Origin: Chryseobacterium sp.
GTDB lineage: Bacteria > Bacteroidota > Bacteroidia > Flavobacteriales > Weeksellaceae
Assembly (NCBI GenBank): GCA_031286615.1
Contig: JAITUA010000019.1
Span: 26,765-90,764 of the forward strand
Direction of reading: 5' to 3'
Length of the DNA stretch: 64,000 nt
Part shown: piece after piece, positions 16,706 to 24,804 of the stretch
How positions within the stretch are numbered: position 1 is the stretch's first letter
How the letters are laid out: each line of letters opens with the position of its first letter
The notes under the pieces: generated by a model
What the model was told of the DNA's origin: nothing
Seen by the model: only the letters and a program-made list of their open reading frames with translations
The model's database searches: none
Program-made: the position numbers and the translations under genes

Positions 16706-18373
16706 TTATTGTACTCCCAGTAACGTTCCCGAAACATTCCATGAACTGAAACTTGTGCCTTCGGAAGCTCCCTGAGGAATTTTTACCTGGATTGTATGTT
16801 GACCTGCTTTCAAATCTCCAAGAGGAATGAAGTTCGGATTGGTAACCGTTCCCGGGCACCAGTTTGATCTGCTGAGGTCTGATGATGAAAGACCGTCCTG
16901 GAAATTTCCTGATGCAGGATTGTACAAACGGTACGAACCACAGTCTGTTCTCCATGGGACGAATGAAAATATTGGATTTCCATCAACGAAAATAGAATTG
17001 GCCTTAGGAACAAATTCATCGCCATTTTCCCAACCTCCATGTCCGGTTGTGGTATATCTTAGCTGAGCATTTTTCAAGTCTTTATTTAAGGTGAAATTAA
17101 CAAGAAGTCCTTTGTCCTGATTGAACATCGTAGAATAATCCTGCCCAGCCATTTCCATAATATTTAGAGTATTGAATAATGGTATCGCTGTATTGTTTTT
17201 ATTAATTGCCTGGTCGCTTTTGTGAATGGTGATATCAAGGCTTACTTTATGTCCTCCTTTGTCATAGTTGCCAATAAATGTACCTACCCAAAGTTCTTTT
17301 CCGGATAATGCAGGTTTAAGCTCTGTAATATCCTGTCGGTAAGGGCTGATGGTCTGCCAGTCTTTTCCTTTAAGCTGAATATGATTGAACTTCTGGATAC
17401 CAAAAGCGGTAAAGAATCTCATCATTTCCATAGCAGGACTATAGTTGTCTGTAGCTGTTATGCCGTAATATTGCTTTCCGTTTCCATTTTCATAGACAGG
17501 AAGTGTTTTTGCCCCTTTTTCCAATCCGTCAAAAAAGGATTTTTCTTTATCCTGAGGAATGAAAAATACGGTTCCTGTTCTGTCATAGGCGTCTCCGTTC
17601 GATTGCTGTTTCAGTTCTACAAAAATATTTTCTCCTTCTGTAATAGCCGGGAATTTTATCTTTTTAAGAATGATAGTCCCGTTGGCATATCTTTTTATCT
17701 TATCATCTGATTTAGAGGCATCCGAAAAATTGATCGTTTCGTTTTCAAAAACATTCAGCGTGGTAAATCTGCTTTTCCAAAGTAAATCTTTATATCCTAA
17801 CTGATCCGTTGTCTGTATGTTTCCTTTTACAATATTTTCAATTCCTGTATTTTTTATTTTTTTGATTGAACCGGCTGTAATTAAAGAATTCTTATTTCTC
17901 TCTACTTCCAGAACCAGACCTAAATTCTGTCCCAAAACAGAAGGTCCGCCTTTTAACTTCAGATCATTCGTATACCAGATTTCAATAGTATTTGAATTGA
18001 CTTTGGTAACCGCTTTTTTACAGTTGTATCCTAAAATCTTTTTAGTTTCATTGGTAAGTTCAAAATCCTGTTTTCCTACAGATTCAGCGTCTGATGTTGA
18101 AATAGTGGATCCGGGTTTTAAAAAAGCATATGAAACAATAGTATTTGATGGCTTTTCTACCTTAGTGATCTCATAAGGGAAGCTGTTTTTTTGTTCTTTG
18201 ATCGTACTGTTGAGGATGAAATTTTCTTTCTCATTAACCCAAACAATAGTGGAGGGCTGGTCAGCAGTAGTTTTTCCGTTGTATGAGCTGATATACTGAA
18301 TTTCATAGGTCTGTGCAGAAAACAGACAGTATAAGAAGATCGTTAGAAAATTGAAAACAGTTCTTGTATGCAT
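16706..18373 (-). CDS. PNGase F-II-like peptide-N-glycosidase with GLPGLI-like N-terminal domain
   Basis: A 555-residue secreted protein. Residues 1-20 are a signal peptide (ending LFSAQ). Residues ~22-190 resemble the GLPGLI/N-terminal domain (YEIQYISSYNGK, GYNCKKAVTKV). The rest resembles PNGase F, which cleaves N-glycans from asparagine: GDAYDRTGTVFFI holds D264-R265, aligning with the catalytic Asp of WDRYANVYV in PNGase F. TGHGGWENGDEF has E453 in place of its second acidic residue, and SNWCPGTVTNP matches GWCPGMAVPT. Length and architecture match PNGase F-II from Elizabethkingia (about 566 residues with an extra N-terminal domain). The promoter and terminator are its own. Alignment is from memory. 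Confidence 0.85.
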   Translation of the reverse strand: MHTRTVFNFLTIFLYCLFSAQTYEIQYISSYNGKTTADQPSTIVWVNEKENFILNSTIKEQKNSFPYEITKVEKPSNTIVSYAFLKPGSTISTSDAESVGKQDFELTNETKKILGYNCKKAVTKVNSNTIEIWYTNDLKLKGGPSVLGQNLGLVLEVERNKNSLITAGSIKKIKNTGIENIVKGNIQTTDQLGYKDLLWKSRFTTLNVFENETINFSDASKSDDKIKRYANGTIILKKIKFPAITEGENIFVELKQQSNGDAYDRTGTVFFIPQDKEKSFFDGLEKGAKTLPVYENGNGKQYYGITATDNYSPAMEMMRFFTAFGIQKFNHIQLKGKDWQTISPYRQDITELKPALSGKELWVGTFIGNYDKGGHKVSLDITIHKSDQAINKNNTAIPLFNTLNIMEMAGQDYSTMFNQDKGLLVNFTLNKDLKNAQLRYTTTGHGGWENGDEFVPKANSIFVDGNPIFSFVPWRTDCGSYRLYNPASGNFQDGLSSSDLSRSNWCPGTVTNPNFIPLGDLKAGQHTIQVKIPQGASEGTSFSSWNVSGTLLGVQ

Positions 18374-18392
18374 AAATAAAATGAGTTTGCTG

Positions 18393-18424
18393 CAAAGTTA
18401 TTCTAAAGTTTCCACAGCGTCAAA
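18393..18424 (-). promoter_or_regulatory. Promoter of the PNGase gene
   Basis: On the minus strand TTTG (18421-18424) is followed after 20 bases by TAACTTTG (18393-18400), and the ATG comes 19 bases later. Both boxes fit the Bacteroidota consensus. Confidence 0.75.
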
Positions 18425-18510
18425 ACAGTTTAATCTATACAGTTAGTAGACAATGTGCTTTAAATGTTACAAAAAATGTTACATTTTTTTAGAAAGATTT
18501 TTTTAATAAA

Positions 18511-18540
18511 AAAAACTACTCCAGAAAATAGAGTAGTTTT
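18511..18540 (-). terminator. Terminator after the RsmB-like gene
   Basis: AAAACTACTC and GAGTAGTTTT form a 10-bp stem around a 9-base loop with A-runs upstream on the plus strand, that is T-runs on the minus strand. It lies 21 bases beyond the stop at 18562. Confidence 0.8.
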
Positions 18541-18561
18541 AAGTATTGTTATTGATTTGGA

Positions 18562-19767
18562 TTAAGAAATTCTCTCAATCAAAGCCATATAGAATCCGTC
18601 ATAACCTTCACTAGGCATTACTTTTTCATCCTTAATCATTTTGAATCCAGGGTTGTTTTTGATGAATTCATCTACCTGCAGATTGTTTTCAGAAGGAAGG
18701 ATAGAACATGTAGCGTACACCATTTTTCCTCCTTTTTTAAGCATTTTAGAATAGTCCTGAAGAATTTGTTGCTGCTCTTTTTTAATTCTGTCAATAAAGT
18801 CCTGATCAATTTTCCACTTACTGTCCGGGTTTCTTTTTAAAACTCCAAGACCGGAACATGGTGCATCAATCAGAAGTCTGTCTGCTTTTTCATGAAGACG
18901 TTTGATTACTTTGTTGTCGGCAATCATACGGGTTTCAATATTGTGAGCTCCGGCTCTTTTAGCACGACGCTTCAATTCGGCAAGTTTCCACTCGAAAATA
19001 TCAAGGGCAACAATCTGACCTTTATTTTTCATTAATGCTGCTAAGTGAAGTGTTTTTCCTCCCGCACCGGCGCACGCATCTACCACTCTTTGTCCTTCCT
19101 GTACATCAAGGAAATAACCGATCTTTTGAGAAGAAGCATCCTGAACTTCAAATAATCCTTCTTTAAAAGCTGTGGTAAGAAAAACGTTTTTCTTCTCTTC
19201 TAACTGAACAGCATCAGGATAATTTTTAATCGGAAAAGAAACAACACCTTCATCAGAAAGGTCAGAAATAAGTTCTTTTGTTGTTGTTCTTAGAGAGTTT
19301 GCTCTTAAAACGGTAGGTGCCTGCTCATTCAAAGCAGCCATTTCTCTTTCCCATTTTGCTCCAAGTTCTTTTTCAAGAGTTTCAGCAAGCCATTCAGGAA
19401 TAGAGTGCTCTATTGCTTTTGTAGGAACTGTATTCTTTTTAAGTTTTGTAAGAATATCGGCAATTTTGATTCCGTCAAATTCTTCAAATTTTTTATAATT
19501 GGTCTTACTCCAAAGTAGATAGGCGATGATAAGCTTGTAAATATTGTTGGGTTTTACACCTTCCCCCATATAATATTCAAGACGTTTTTTCCAACGGATA
19601 ATATTGTAGAAAATCTCAGAAACAACAGCTCTGTCCTGGCTTCCCCATTTTCTGTTTGCTTTCAGAAGTCTTTCAATAACCTTATCGGCATATTTGTTTT
19701 TTTCAAAAAATGTCTCCTGTAGGGCATCGTGAATTCCGATGGCCAAGTTTCTGTGAATAAGTTCCAT
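18562..19767 (-). CDS. RsmB/NOP-family RNA m5C methyltransferase
   Basis: A 401-residue SAM-dependent methyltransferase predicted to methylate cytosine in rRNA. VVDACAGAGGKTLHLAAL (about residue 230) is the SAM-binding motif I. LIDAPCSGLGVLKRNPD contains the first conserved Cys and YATCSILPSENN the second, catalytic one, as in the RsmB/Nop2 family. The N-terminal ~130 residues resemble the NusB-like RNA-binding part. A TATTTTTG -7 element at 19793-19800 sits 25 bases upstream of the ATG. Exact target base not determined. Confidence 0.93.
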   Translation of the reverse strand: MELIHRNLAIGIHDALQETFFEKNKYADKVIERLLKANRKWGSQDRAVVSEIFYNIIRWKKRLEYYMGEGVKPNNIYKLIIAYLLWSKTNYKKFEEFDGIKIADILTKLKKNTVPTKAIEHSIPEWLAETLEKELGAKWEREMAALNEQAPTVLRANSLRTTTKELISDLSDEGVVSFPIKNYPDAVQLEEKKNVFLTTAFKEGLFEVQDASSQKIGYFLDVQEGQRVVDACAGAGGKTLHLAALMKNKGQIVALDIFEWKLAELKRRAKRAGAHNIETRMIADNKVIKRLHEKADRLLIDAPCSGLGVLKRNPDSKWKIDQDFIDRIKKEQQQILQDYSKMLKKGGKMVYATCSILPSENNLQVDEFIKNNPGFKMIKDEKVMPSEGYDGFYMALIERIS

Positions 19768-19910
19768 AAATTTGCTTCGCTGTTTGAATCTGCAAAAATA
19801 CGACTTTTAATTGAGAGTTTGGAATTTGGGGTTTAAGAATAGAATTGTGGGAGATGAATAGGAATTGTAGATCGTCTTCGATTATGAATTTTTTACAATA
19901 CATAAATAAA

Positions 19911-20061
19911 TTTAACGCAATGAGCACTAAGATATTTTATAGTTTTAAGAACGATCGCAAAGGCGTTTTACTCAGCAATAAGTATTCTCTCTTTGCTAAA
20001 TGAAATGCCTTTGCGAACAAAACCTACATGATGAGCAAATTTAGCGAACCTTAGCGTTTAA
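19911..20061. repeat. Long palindromic repeat A2
   Basis: Same family as A1 but in the opposite orientation. The inner arms are GATCGCAAAGGCGTTTTACTC (19953-19973) and GCTAAATGAAATGCCTTTGCG (19995-20015). The outer arms are TTTAACGCAATGAGC and GAACCTTAGCGTTTA. It lies between two divergently transcribed genes, so it cannot simply be a terminator. The rest of the 19768-20144 gap (19801-19910) shows nothing that I can support. Confidence 0.8.
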
Positions 20062-20098
20062 TCTTAATTACTCTTTCCGCTATCTAAATTATTCCCTC

Positions 20099-20130
20099 TT
20101 GACTTCAACCTCTAAAAAGCTCTACCTTTG
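20099..20130 (+). promoter_or_regulatory. Promoter of the YjdM/PhnA-like gene
   Basis: TTG (20099-20101) and TACCTTTG (20123-20130) are 21 bases apart, and the ATG is 14 bases after the -7 box. The leader would be only about 8 bases long. Confidence 0.7.
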
Positions 20131-20144
20131 CAAAAATTAAAAAT

Positions 20145-20489
20145 ATGAGTGATACAGTACTTTGTCCGAAATGCAGCTCTGAGTTTACCTATCCGAGCGA
20201 TAATATGATGGTATGTTCCCAGTGTTTCTACGAATGGGACCCCGCAGAAGCGGCTTCTGAAGCAGCTAACGAAGGGAAAATATTGGATTCAAACGGAAAC
20301 GAACTTCAGGATGGAGATTCTGTAGTTGTGGTAAAAGATCTTCCTGTAAAAGGAGCGCCAAAACCGGTAAAAGCAGGAACTAAAGTGAAAAATATCCGTT
20401 TAAGACCAGGAAGTGATCACAATATTGATTGCAAAATTGATGGTTTTGGAGCTATGGCTCTTAAGTCTGAATTTGTAAAGAAAGCATAA
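20145..20489 (+). CDS. YjdM/PhnA-type zinc ribbon protein
   Basis: A 114-residue protein of the PhnA (YjdM) family. The N-terminal zinc ribbon has CPKCSSEF (C8, C11) and CSQCFYEW (C25, C28), and the C-terminal domain holds the family signature [19 protein letters not shown]. Despite the old name, these proteins are not shown to take part in alkylphosphonate breakdown. The gene is transcribed alone with a very short leader. Function unknown beyond the family assignment. Confidence 0.92.
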   Translation: MSDTVLCPKCSSEFTYPSDNMMVCSQCFYEWDPAEAASEAANEGKILDSNGNELQDGDSVVVVKDLPVKGAPKPVKAGTKVKNIRLRPGSDHNIDCKIDGFGAMALKSEFVKKA

Positions 20490-20522
20490 GAAAACTTTGT
20501 TTTTTTATGGCATAAAAATAAG

Positions 20523-20631
20523 AAAAGGAAAAAATTGGACAGTGTAATCTTTCAAAAGACTTAATTGCAAGATTGCTAATGTCCGTCTGGAAGGCAGAAA
20601 GAGAAATAACCAAAAATTTCCTTATGCTTTG
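20523..20631 (-). ncRNA. Candidate small RNA
   Basis: On the minus strand a TACATTTG -7 element (20638-20645) is followed by about 110 bases without a plausible frame. These end in a two-part hairpin (GGACA...AATCTT pairing with AAGATT...TGTCC, 20537-20584) and the T-rich tract AATTTTTTCCTTTT. A second small hairpin TCTG/CAGA lies at 20586-20597. This is the layout of a free-standing small RNA with a Rho-independent end, downstream of the ABC ATPase gene. No -33 box is clear and I recognise no known RNA family. Confidence 0.3.
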
Positions 20632-20797
20632 AAGGTACAAATGTAAGAAAAAGTTTTATAACAGATTCTTATGTTTGTATTTTTTTTTAATGGGTAAGTG
20701 TAAGTAAATGTAGGTGTTATGTGATGAATAGAGAGAAAGTAAATTATAAAATAAGGAGTCAGGCTAATAAACAAATTGACAATTTTATCCTTTTACT

Positions 20798-21733
20798 TTA
20801 CACAAAAGAAATACTGATCAATCCTTCTAGTTTTTCATCCGTGTAAACTACTATTTCTTTATTTCTTGCTTTAATTTTATTCCAATAATAGTTTCCTGCA
20901 AATCTGCTTTCAAGGACTTCAGCTTCGAGACCGCTTTCCGTGATTTTGATTTCTTTAGGATAGTAGGAGAATTTTGAAAGCTGGAAATCTTCTGCCTCGT
21001 TTTCGCTGAAAATATTCACTTCCCCGAATAATTTCGCAACATAAGAGTTATAAGGATGTCTGTAAGTTTCTTCCGGACTGTCATTCTGAATGAGTCTTCC
21101 GTCCTGTAAAATGACGATCTGATCCAGCCATGGCATAATGTCCTGAAGCTCATGAGTAGAGATGATTAGGGAAACTCCATGTTGCTTGACGTATTTGAAA
21201 AGTTTTTCTCGGAGTTCAATTTTTCTCGGAAAATCCAGATTACTGAAAGGTTCATCTAAAATCAGAAGTTTTGGAAGTACAGATAACGCTCTGGCAATGG
21301 CCACTCTTTGCTGCTGTCCGCCACTTAAATATTTGGGAAGTATATTGGCGAATTCCTGCAATCCTACCACTTCAAGAAGCTCCGTTACGGTTTCTCTTTT
21401 TTGTTTTAAATTGATATTTGAAATAAATTTCCCTACATTTTCTGCCACTGTAGCATAAGGCATAAGGTCAAAATTCTGTGCCACAAATTTCATTTCCGGC
21501 TCTCCGGGAACAAGATTTCCTTTCGGTCCTAAAAGTCGCGTTCCGTTAAAAATAATTTCTCCGCTTTCCCAATCAAGAAGTCCATAAATAAGGTTGAGAA
21601 GTGTAGATTTTCCGCATCCGCTTTCTCCGGCAAGAGCTATAATTCTGTTTTCATCAAACCTTAGGTTAAGGTTCTGAAACAGGGGATTTTCTTTGGTGTG
21701 AGAGAAAAATAAATTGTTTATTTCTAATAGCAT
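20798..21733 (-). CDS. ABC transporter ATP-binding protein
   Basis: A 311-residue ABC ATPase. Walker A is GESGCGKSTL (about residue 36), the signature is LSGGQQQRVAIARAL (about residue 138) and Walker B is LLILDEPFSNLD with a H-loop in IISTHEL. The C-terminal ~70 residues resemble the extra regulatory domain of CUT1/Pot-type importers. No permease or binding protein is encoded nearby, so the partner must lie elsewhere. A TACATTTG -7 element at 21738-21745 ends only 4 bases before the ATG, suggesting a leaderless mRNA. Confidence 0.93.
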   Translation of the reverse strand: MLLEINNLFFSHTKENPLFQNLNLRFDENRIIALAGESGCGKSTLLNLIYGLLDWESGEIIFNGTRLLGPKGNLVPGEPEMKFVAQNFDLMPYATVAENVGKFISNINLKQKRETVTELLEVVGLQEFANILPKYLSGGQQQRVAIARALSVLPKLLILDEPFSNLDFPRKIELREKLFKYVKQHGVSLIISTHELQDIMPWLDQIVILQDGRLIQNDSPEETYRHPYNSYVAKLFGEVNIFSENEAEDFQLSKFSYYPKEIKITESGLEAEVLESRFAGNYYWNKIKARNKEIVVYTDEKLEGLISISFV

Positions 21734-21737
21734 ATTA

Positions 21738-21745
21738 CAAATGTA
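21738..21745 (-). promoter_or_regulatory. -7 element directly before the ABC ATPase start
   Basis: TACATTTG on the minus strand ends 4 bases before the ATG at 21733, which places the predicted transcription start at or next to the first codon. The -33 box is not clear. Confidence 0.5.
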
Positions 21746-21808
21746 AGGTTTTTATGAAAACATAATTTTTTTTATTATATTAGCGGAACTAATAAAAATA
21801 AATCAAAA

Positions 21809-22468
21809 ATGAGAAAAAAACTGTTTTCGATAGCGATTCCTGCTTTATTCGTTGCTGCTGTAATGGTTTCTTGTAAAAAAGATAAACCGCTTACCAGTGA
21901 GAGTAATGAGGTGACGACTACCAAGGAAGGTAGCCAGTTCACTTTGGATACGCTAAACAGTAAGGTTGAATGGAAGGGATATAAAGTTTTTAAATCTGAA
22001 AATACGAGTCATTTTGGAACAATCAGATTTGAAAGCGGAGATGTAACAGTGAAAGACGGAAAACTGGAAAGCGGAAAATTCGTTGCTGATATGAGCTCAT
22101 TAACTTCTGTAGACTTGAAAGACAGTCCGGAAGATTTAGGGAAATTAAATGGCCACCTGAAGAGCGGTGATTTCTTTGAAGTTGAAAAATTTCCAACAGC
22201 TTCTTATGAAATTACAAAAGTTACTCCGGCTACGGAAGGTGATTATAATACTCTTTTGGATGGTAATTTAACGATTAAAGGAATTACAAAACCTGTTCAG
22301 TTTAAAGCTAATGTTTCTGTGAAAGATGGAGAAGTGAGTGTAGCCACTGAGCCGAAAGATATCAAGAGAGAAGAGTTTGGCGTAAAGTTCCAGGCTCCTG
22401 CTGAAAACGGTGTGATTAAAGATGAGGTGACTCTTCAGATCAGCGTTAAAGCTTTAGAAAAGAAATAA
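21809..22468 (+). CDS. YceI family lipoprotein
   Basis: A 219-residue protein with a lipoprotein signal: the hydrophobic run ends at VMVSCKKDK with the lipobox Cys at residue 22. The mature part is a YceI lipocalin-like domain (SKVEWKGYKVFKSENTSHFG, VDLKDSPEDLG, ASYEITKV, GNLTIKGITKPVQF), which in relatives binds isoprenoid or polyisoprenoid lipids. It probably sits in the periplasm or outer membrane. A hairpin terminator follows. The ligand is not known. Confidence 0.93.
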   Translation: MRKKLFSIAIPALFVAAVMVSCKKDKPLTSESNEVTTTKEGSQFTLDTLNSKVEWKGYKVFKSENTSHFGTIRFESGDVTVKDGKLESGKFVADMSSLTSVDLKDSPEDLGKLNGHLKSGDFFEVEKFPTASYEITKVTPATEGDYNTLLDGNLTIKGITKPVQFKANVSVKDGEVSVATEPKDIKREEFGVKFQAPAENGVIKDEVTLQISVKALEKK

Positions 22469-22500
22469 TTTTTTTATTTAAGTGAAATAAGTGATTGAAG

Positions 22501-22527
22501 TCTGCCTCCGAAAAAGAGGCAGATTTT
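22501..22527 (+). terminator. Terminator after the YceI gene
   Basis: TCTGCCTC and GAGGCAGA form a perfect 8-bp stem over 7 bases, followed by TTTTTTT. Confidence 0.85.
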
Positions 22528-22594
22528 TTTATGACGGACTTAATATTAAACATAAAAGTCGTATTTTTGCAAAACATTTTGAAAGGGTAAAATA

Positions 22595-23605
22595 ATGATA
22601 GAAAAGATAGAAGAACTACTGATCGAAGTAAACGGCTTCAATGCTACCTCTAGGGAAGATATCGAAAACTTCCGAATCAAGTACAACGGTAAAAAAGGGG
22701 TTCTTAATGATTTTTTTGAAAAATTTAAAGAAGTTCCTAACGACCAGAAGAAAGAATTCGGACAAAAGATCAACACCTTGAAGCAGGCAGTTGCTGTAAA
22801 ATTGGAAGATTTGAAAAATTCTTCTGAATCTTCTATTGTGGTAGAAAAAGAAGATCTTACAAGACCTGCATTTCCATCGGAATTGGGTTCAAGACACCCG
22901 ATTAACCTGGTAAAAAACAGAATTATTGAAATTTTCAAATCTATTGGTTTTGCAGTAGCAGACGGACCTGAGATTGAAGATGACTGGCATAACTTTACGG
23001 CGCTTAACCTTCCGGAATATCACCCGGCAAGAGATATGCAGGATACGTTCTTTATTGAGCAGAATCCGGATATCCTTTTGAGAACACATACGTCTTCTGT
23101 ACAGACTCGTTTTATGGAAGAAAATCAGCCGCCAATCAGAATTTTATCTCCGGGAAGAGTTTTCAGAAATGAAGCGATCTCTTCACGTTCACACTGTATT
23201 TTCCACCAGATTGAGGGATTATATATTGATGAGAATGTAAGCTTTGCAGATTTAAAGCAGACAATCCAGTTCTTTACTACTGAGCTTTTCGGAAAATCCA
23301 AGATCAGAATGAGACCTTCTTTCTTCCCGTTCACAGAGCCAAGTGCTGAAATTGATGTGTATTGGGGATTAAACTCTGAAACAGACTACAGAATTACGAA
23401 AGGAACAGGATGGCTGGAAATTATGGGATGCGGAATGGTAGACCCTGCCGTACTGAAAAATGTGAATATTGATTCTGAGAAATATTCAGGATATGCATTC
23501 GGAATGGGAATTGAAAGAATTACAATGCTTCTTTACCAGATGAGTGACATCAGAATGTTCTTTGAAAATGATATCAGAACACTGGAACAGTTCAAAACAC
23601 TATAA
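22595..23605 (+). CDS. pheS: Phenylalanine-tRNA ligase alpha subunit
   Basis: A 336-residue class II aminoacyl-tRNA synthetase subunit. After an N-terminal coiled-coil region that binds tRNA, motif 2 is seen in SPGRVFRNEAISSRSHCIFH and motif 3 in AFGMGIERITMLLYQMSDIR. It works with PheT, which is not in this window, to charge tRNA-Phe in the cytosol. A TATTTTTG -7 element (22562-22569) precedes the ATG by 25 bases. A perfect 24-base palindromic terminator follows 6 bases after the stop codon, so pheS is transcribed alone. Confidence 0.97.
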   Translation: MIEKIEELLIEVNGFNATSREDIENFRIKYNGKKGVLNDFFEKFKEVPNDQKKEFGQKINTLKQAVAVKLEDLKNSSESSIVVEKEDLTRPAFPSELGSRHPINLVKNRIIEIFKSIGFAVADGPEIEDDWHNFTALNLPEYHPARDMQDTFFIEQNPDILLRTHTSSVQTRFMEENQPPIRILSPGRVFRNEAISSRSHCIFHQIEGLYIDENVSFADLKQTIQFFTTELFGKSKIRMRPSFFPFTEPSAEIDVYWGLNSETDYRITKGTGWLEIMGCGMVDPAVLKNVNIDSEKYSGYAFGMGIERITMLLYQMSDIRMFFENDIRTLEQFKTL

Positions 23606-23611
23606 AAAATC

Positions 23612-23640
23612 AAACCTCCGGAGCTCCGGAGGTTTTTTGT
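23612..23640 (+). terminator. Terminator of pheS
   Basis: AAACCTCCGGAGCTCCGGAGG is part of a perfect palindrome at 23612-23635, followed by TTTTTTG; it lies 6 bases after the pheS stop. Confidence 0.85.
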
Positions 23641-23835
23641 TTTTAATTACTGACCTAAGAAACAAAACGTAATTAAAAACTGATCTTATTGAAAAATTTA
23701 CACGTGTCTGTTTCTTATGCCCATACTTCGGTTTGAATCCGCTAGGTACCTCAAAGAAGTATTGACATGCTGCAGCTGTAGGGCCGCCTCTATTATTAAG
23801 ACAACCTGTGTTAAGAATATATTACATCAAATAAA
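23641..23835 (-). other. Possible protein-coding remnant in intergenic region
   Basis: On the minus strand, 23700-23821 is open and reads with protein-like composition (NNRGGPTAAACQYFFEVPSG then FKPKYGHKKQT). There is no ATG before an upstream stop, and the frame runs into the pheS terminator. It may be the relic of a small secreted or bacteriocin-like peptide, or chance. The rest of the gap shows TTTTAATTAC/GTAATTAAAA arms at 23641-23683 and nothing else. Confidence 0.2.
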
Positions 23836-23859
23836 AAAGCCTGTAAAATTTACAGGCTG
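23836..23859 (-). terminator. Terminator after the DUF3108 gene
   Basis: AGCCTGTAAA and TTTACAGGCT pair over a two-base centre with an A-run on the plus side, that is a T-run after the hairpin on the minus strand, 22 bases beyond the stop at 23881. Confidence 0.8.
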
Positions 23860-23880
23860 TATATTTAATCATAAAGATGG

Positions 23881-24651
23881 TTATTTACTAAACTTCAAAG
23901 GATATTTTACGTTTTTGTAATCGTCTATACTGGCTTTTAATGAACCTACTGCAAGTTCAGCTTTCAGCAGCATTGGTACATGATTGGCATCGTTGGAAAC
24001 CCACATCGTTACGCCTTCTTTTTCTTTAAATACTCTTCCGCTTTTTACAGATGGAATAATTTTCAGACAGTTAATAGTACCGAATTTTGTCTTTAAATTT
24101 TCTGTACCCGTTACTTTTAGCTGGAAAGGAAACATTTCATCATCAATCCATACATTCATATTGATTATGGTTCCCACTTTCAGCTCATCCGGGCTTTTAC
24201 TTCTTAAATAGTAAAAACATGAAAGCATATCCTGAACTCCTTTTACTGATTTCAAAACCTTAGAACCATTAGCCGGCGTCTTTTTATCTGTTAAAATTAA
24301 TGTATTGTTATCATGATTAAAAACCGTTTCAAAATGCTGGCGGTAGCTTCCTTCACGTACATTTCTTACATAGAAACTTGGTAATCCAGTCTGTGTATTA
24401 ATGAAACTTTCGTACAAATCTTCTACTTTGAAGAACGCTTTTACGGCACCGGTAGTCTGTCCTGTACCTTTTACATAGAGATGGGGAACTCCTTTGTAAT
24501 TGGTCTGTTTTGTAGTAAGGTTTGCTGTTCCTGCATTAAGGAAGCCATAATGAATTCTGAGAGTGATGGATTCGCCGTCCGCGATGTTATCAATCTGGGC
24601 TGAGCCTAAAAAGAATATAAATACTGCAAAAAGGACTAAAATTTTCTTCAT
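23881..24651 (-). CDS. DUF3108 domain-containing exported protein
   Basis: A 256-residue protein with signal peptide MKKILVLFAVFIFFLGSAQ. The mature part matches the DUF3108 pattern: GESITLRIHYGFLNAGTANL near the start, VQDMLSCFYYLRS in the middle and GVTMWVSNDANHVPMLLKAE near the end. Such proteins are periplasmic or outer-membrane associated beta-rich proteins of unknown role. The gene is monocistronic, ending at a clear terminator. Confidence 0.88.
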   Translation of the reverse strand: MKKILVLFAVFIFFLGSAQIDNIADGESITLRIHYGFLNAGTANLTTKQTNYKGVPHLYVKGTGQTTGAVKAFFKVEDLYESFINTQTGLPSFYVRNVREGSYRQHFETVFNHDNNTLILTDKKTPANGSKVLKSVKGVQDMLSCFYYLRSKSPDELKVGTIINMNVWIDDEMFPFQLKVTGTENLKTKFGTINCLKIIPSVKSGRVFKEKEGVTMWVSNDANHVPMLLKAELAVGSLKASIDDYKNVKYPLKFSK

Positions 24652-24762
24652 AACAAGACATTTACAAAAACGTTGCCAAATTTAAAATCTTAAATGATAG
24701 ATATTTGACAAATCTCAGGTTTTTATTTAGAATCAATTAAATATGCTTCGCATTAAAATTAG

Positions 24763-24770
24763 TAAATTTG
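24763..24770 (+). promoter_or_regulatory. -7 element of the ferredoxin reductase operon
   Basis: TAAATTTG fits TAnnTTTG and lies 34 bases before the ATG at 24805. A -33 TTTG is not seen at the usual distance. Confidence 0.5.
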
Positions 24771-24804
24771 CAGTTACATGTATAATTAAATTATCTTAAA
24801 TATT

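Noticed and set aside
23717-23870. tRNA-like words (GGTTTGAATCCGC) near 23730
   Set aside because: The word resembles a T-arm, but no acceptor stem, D-arm or anticodon arm can be built around it.
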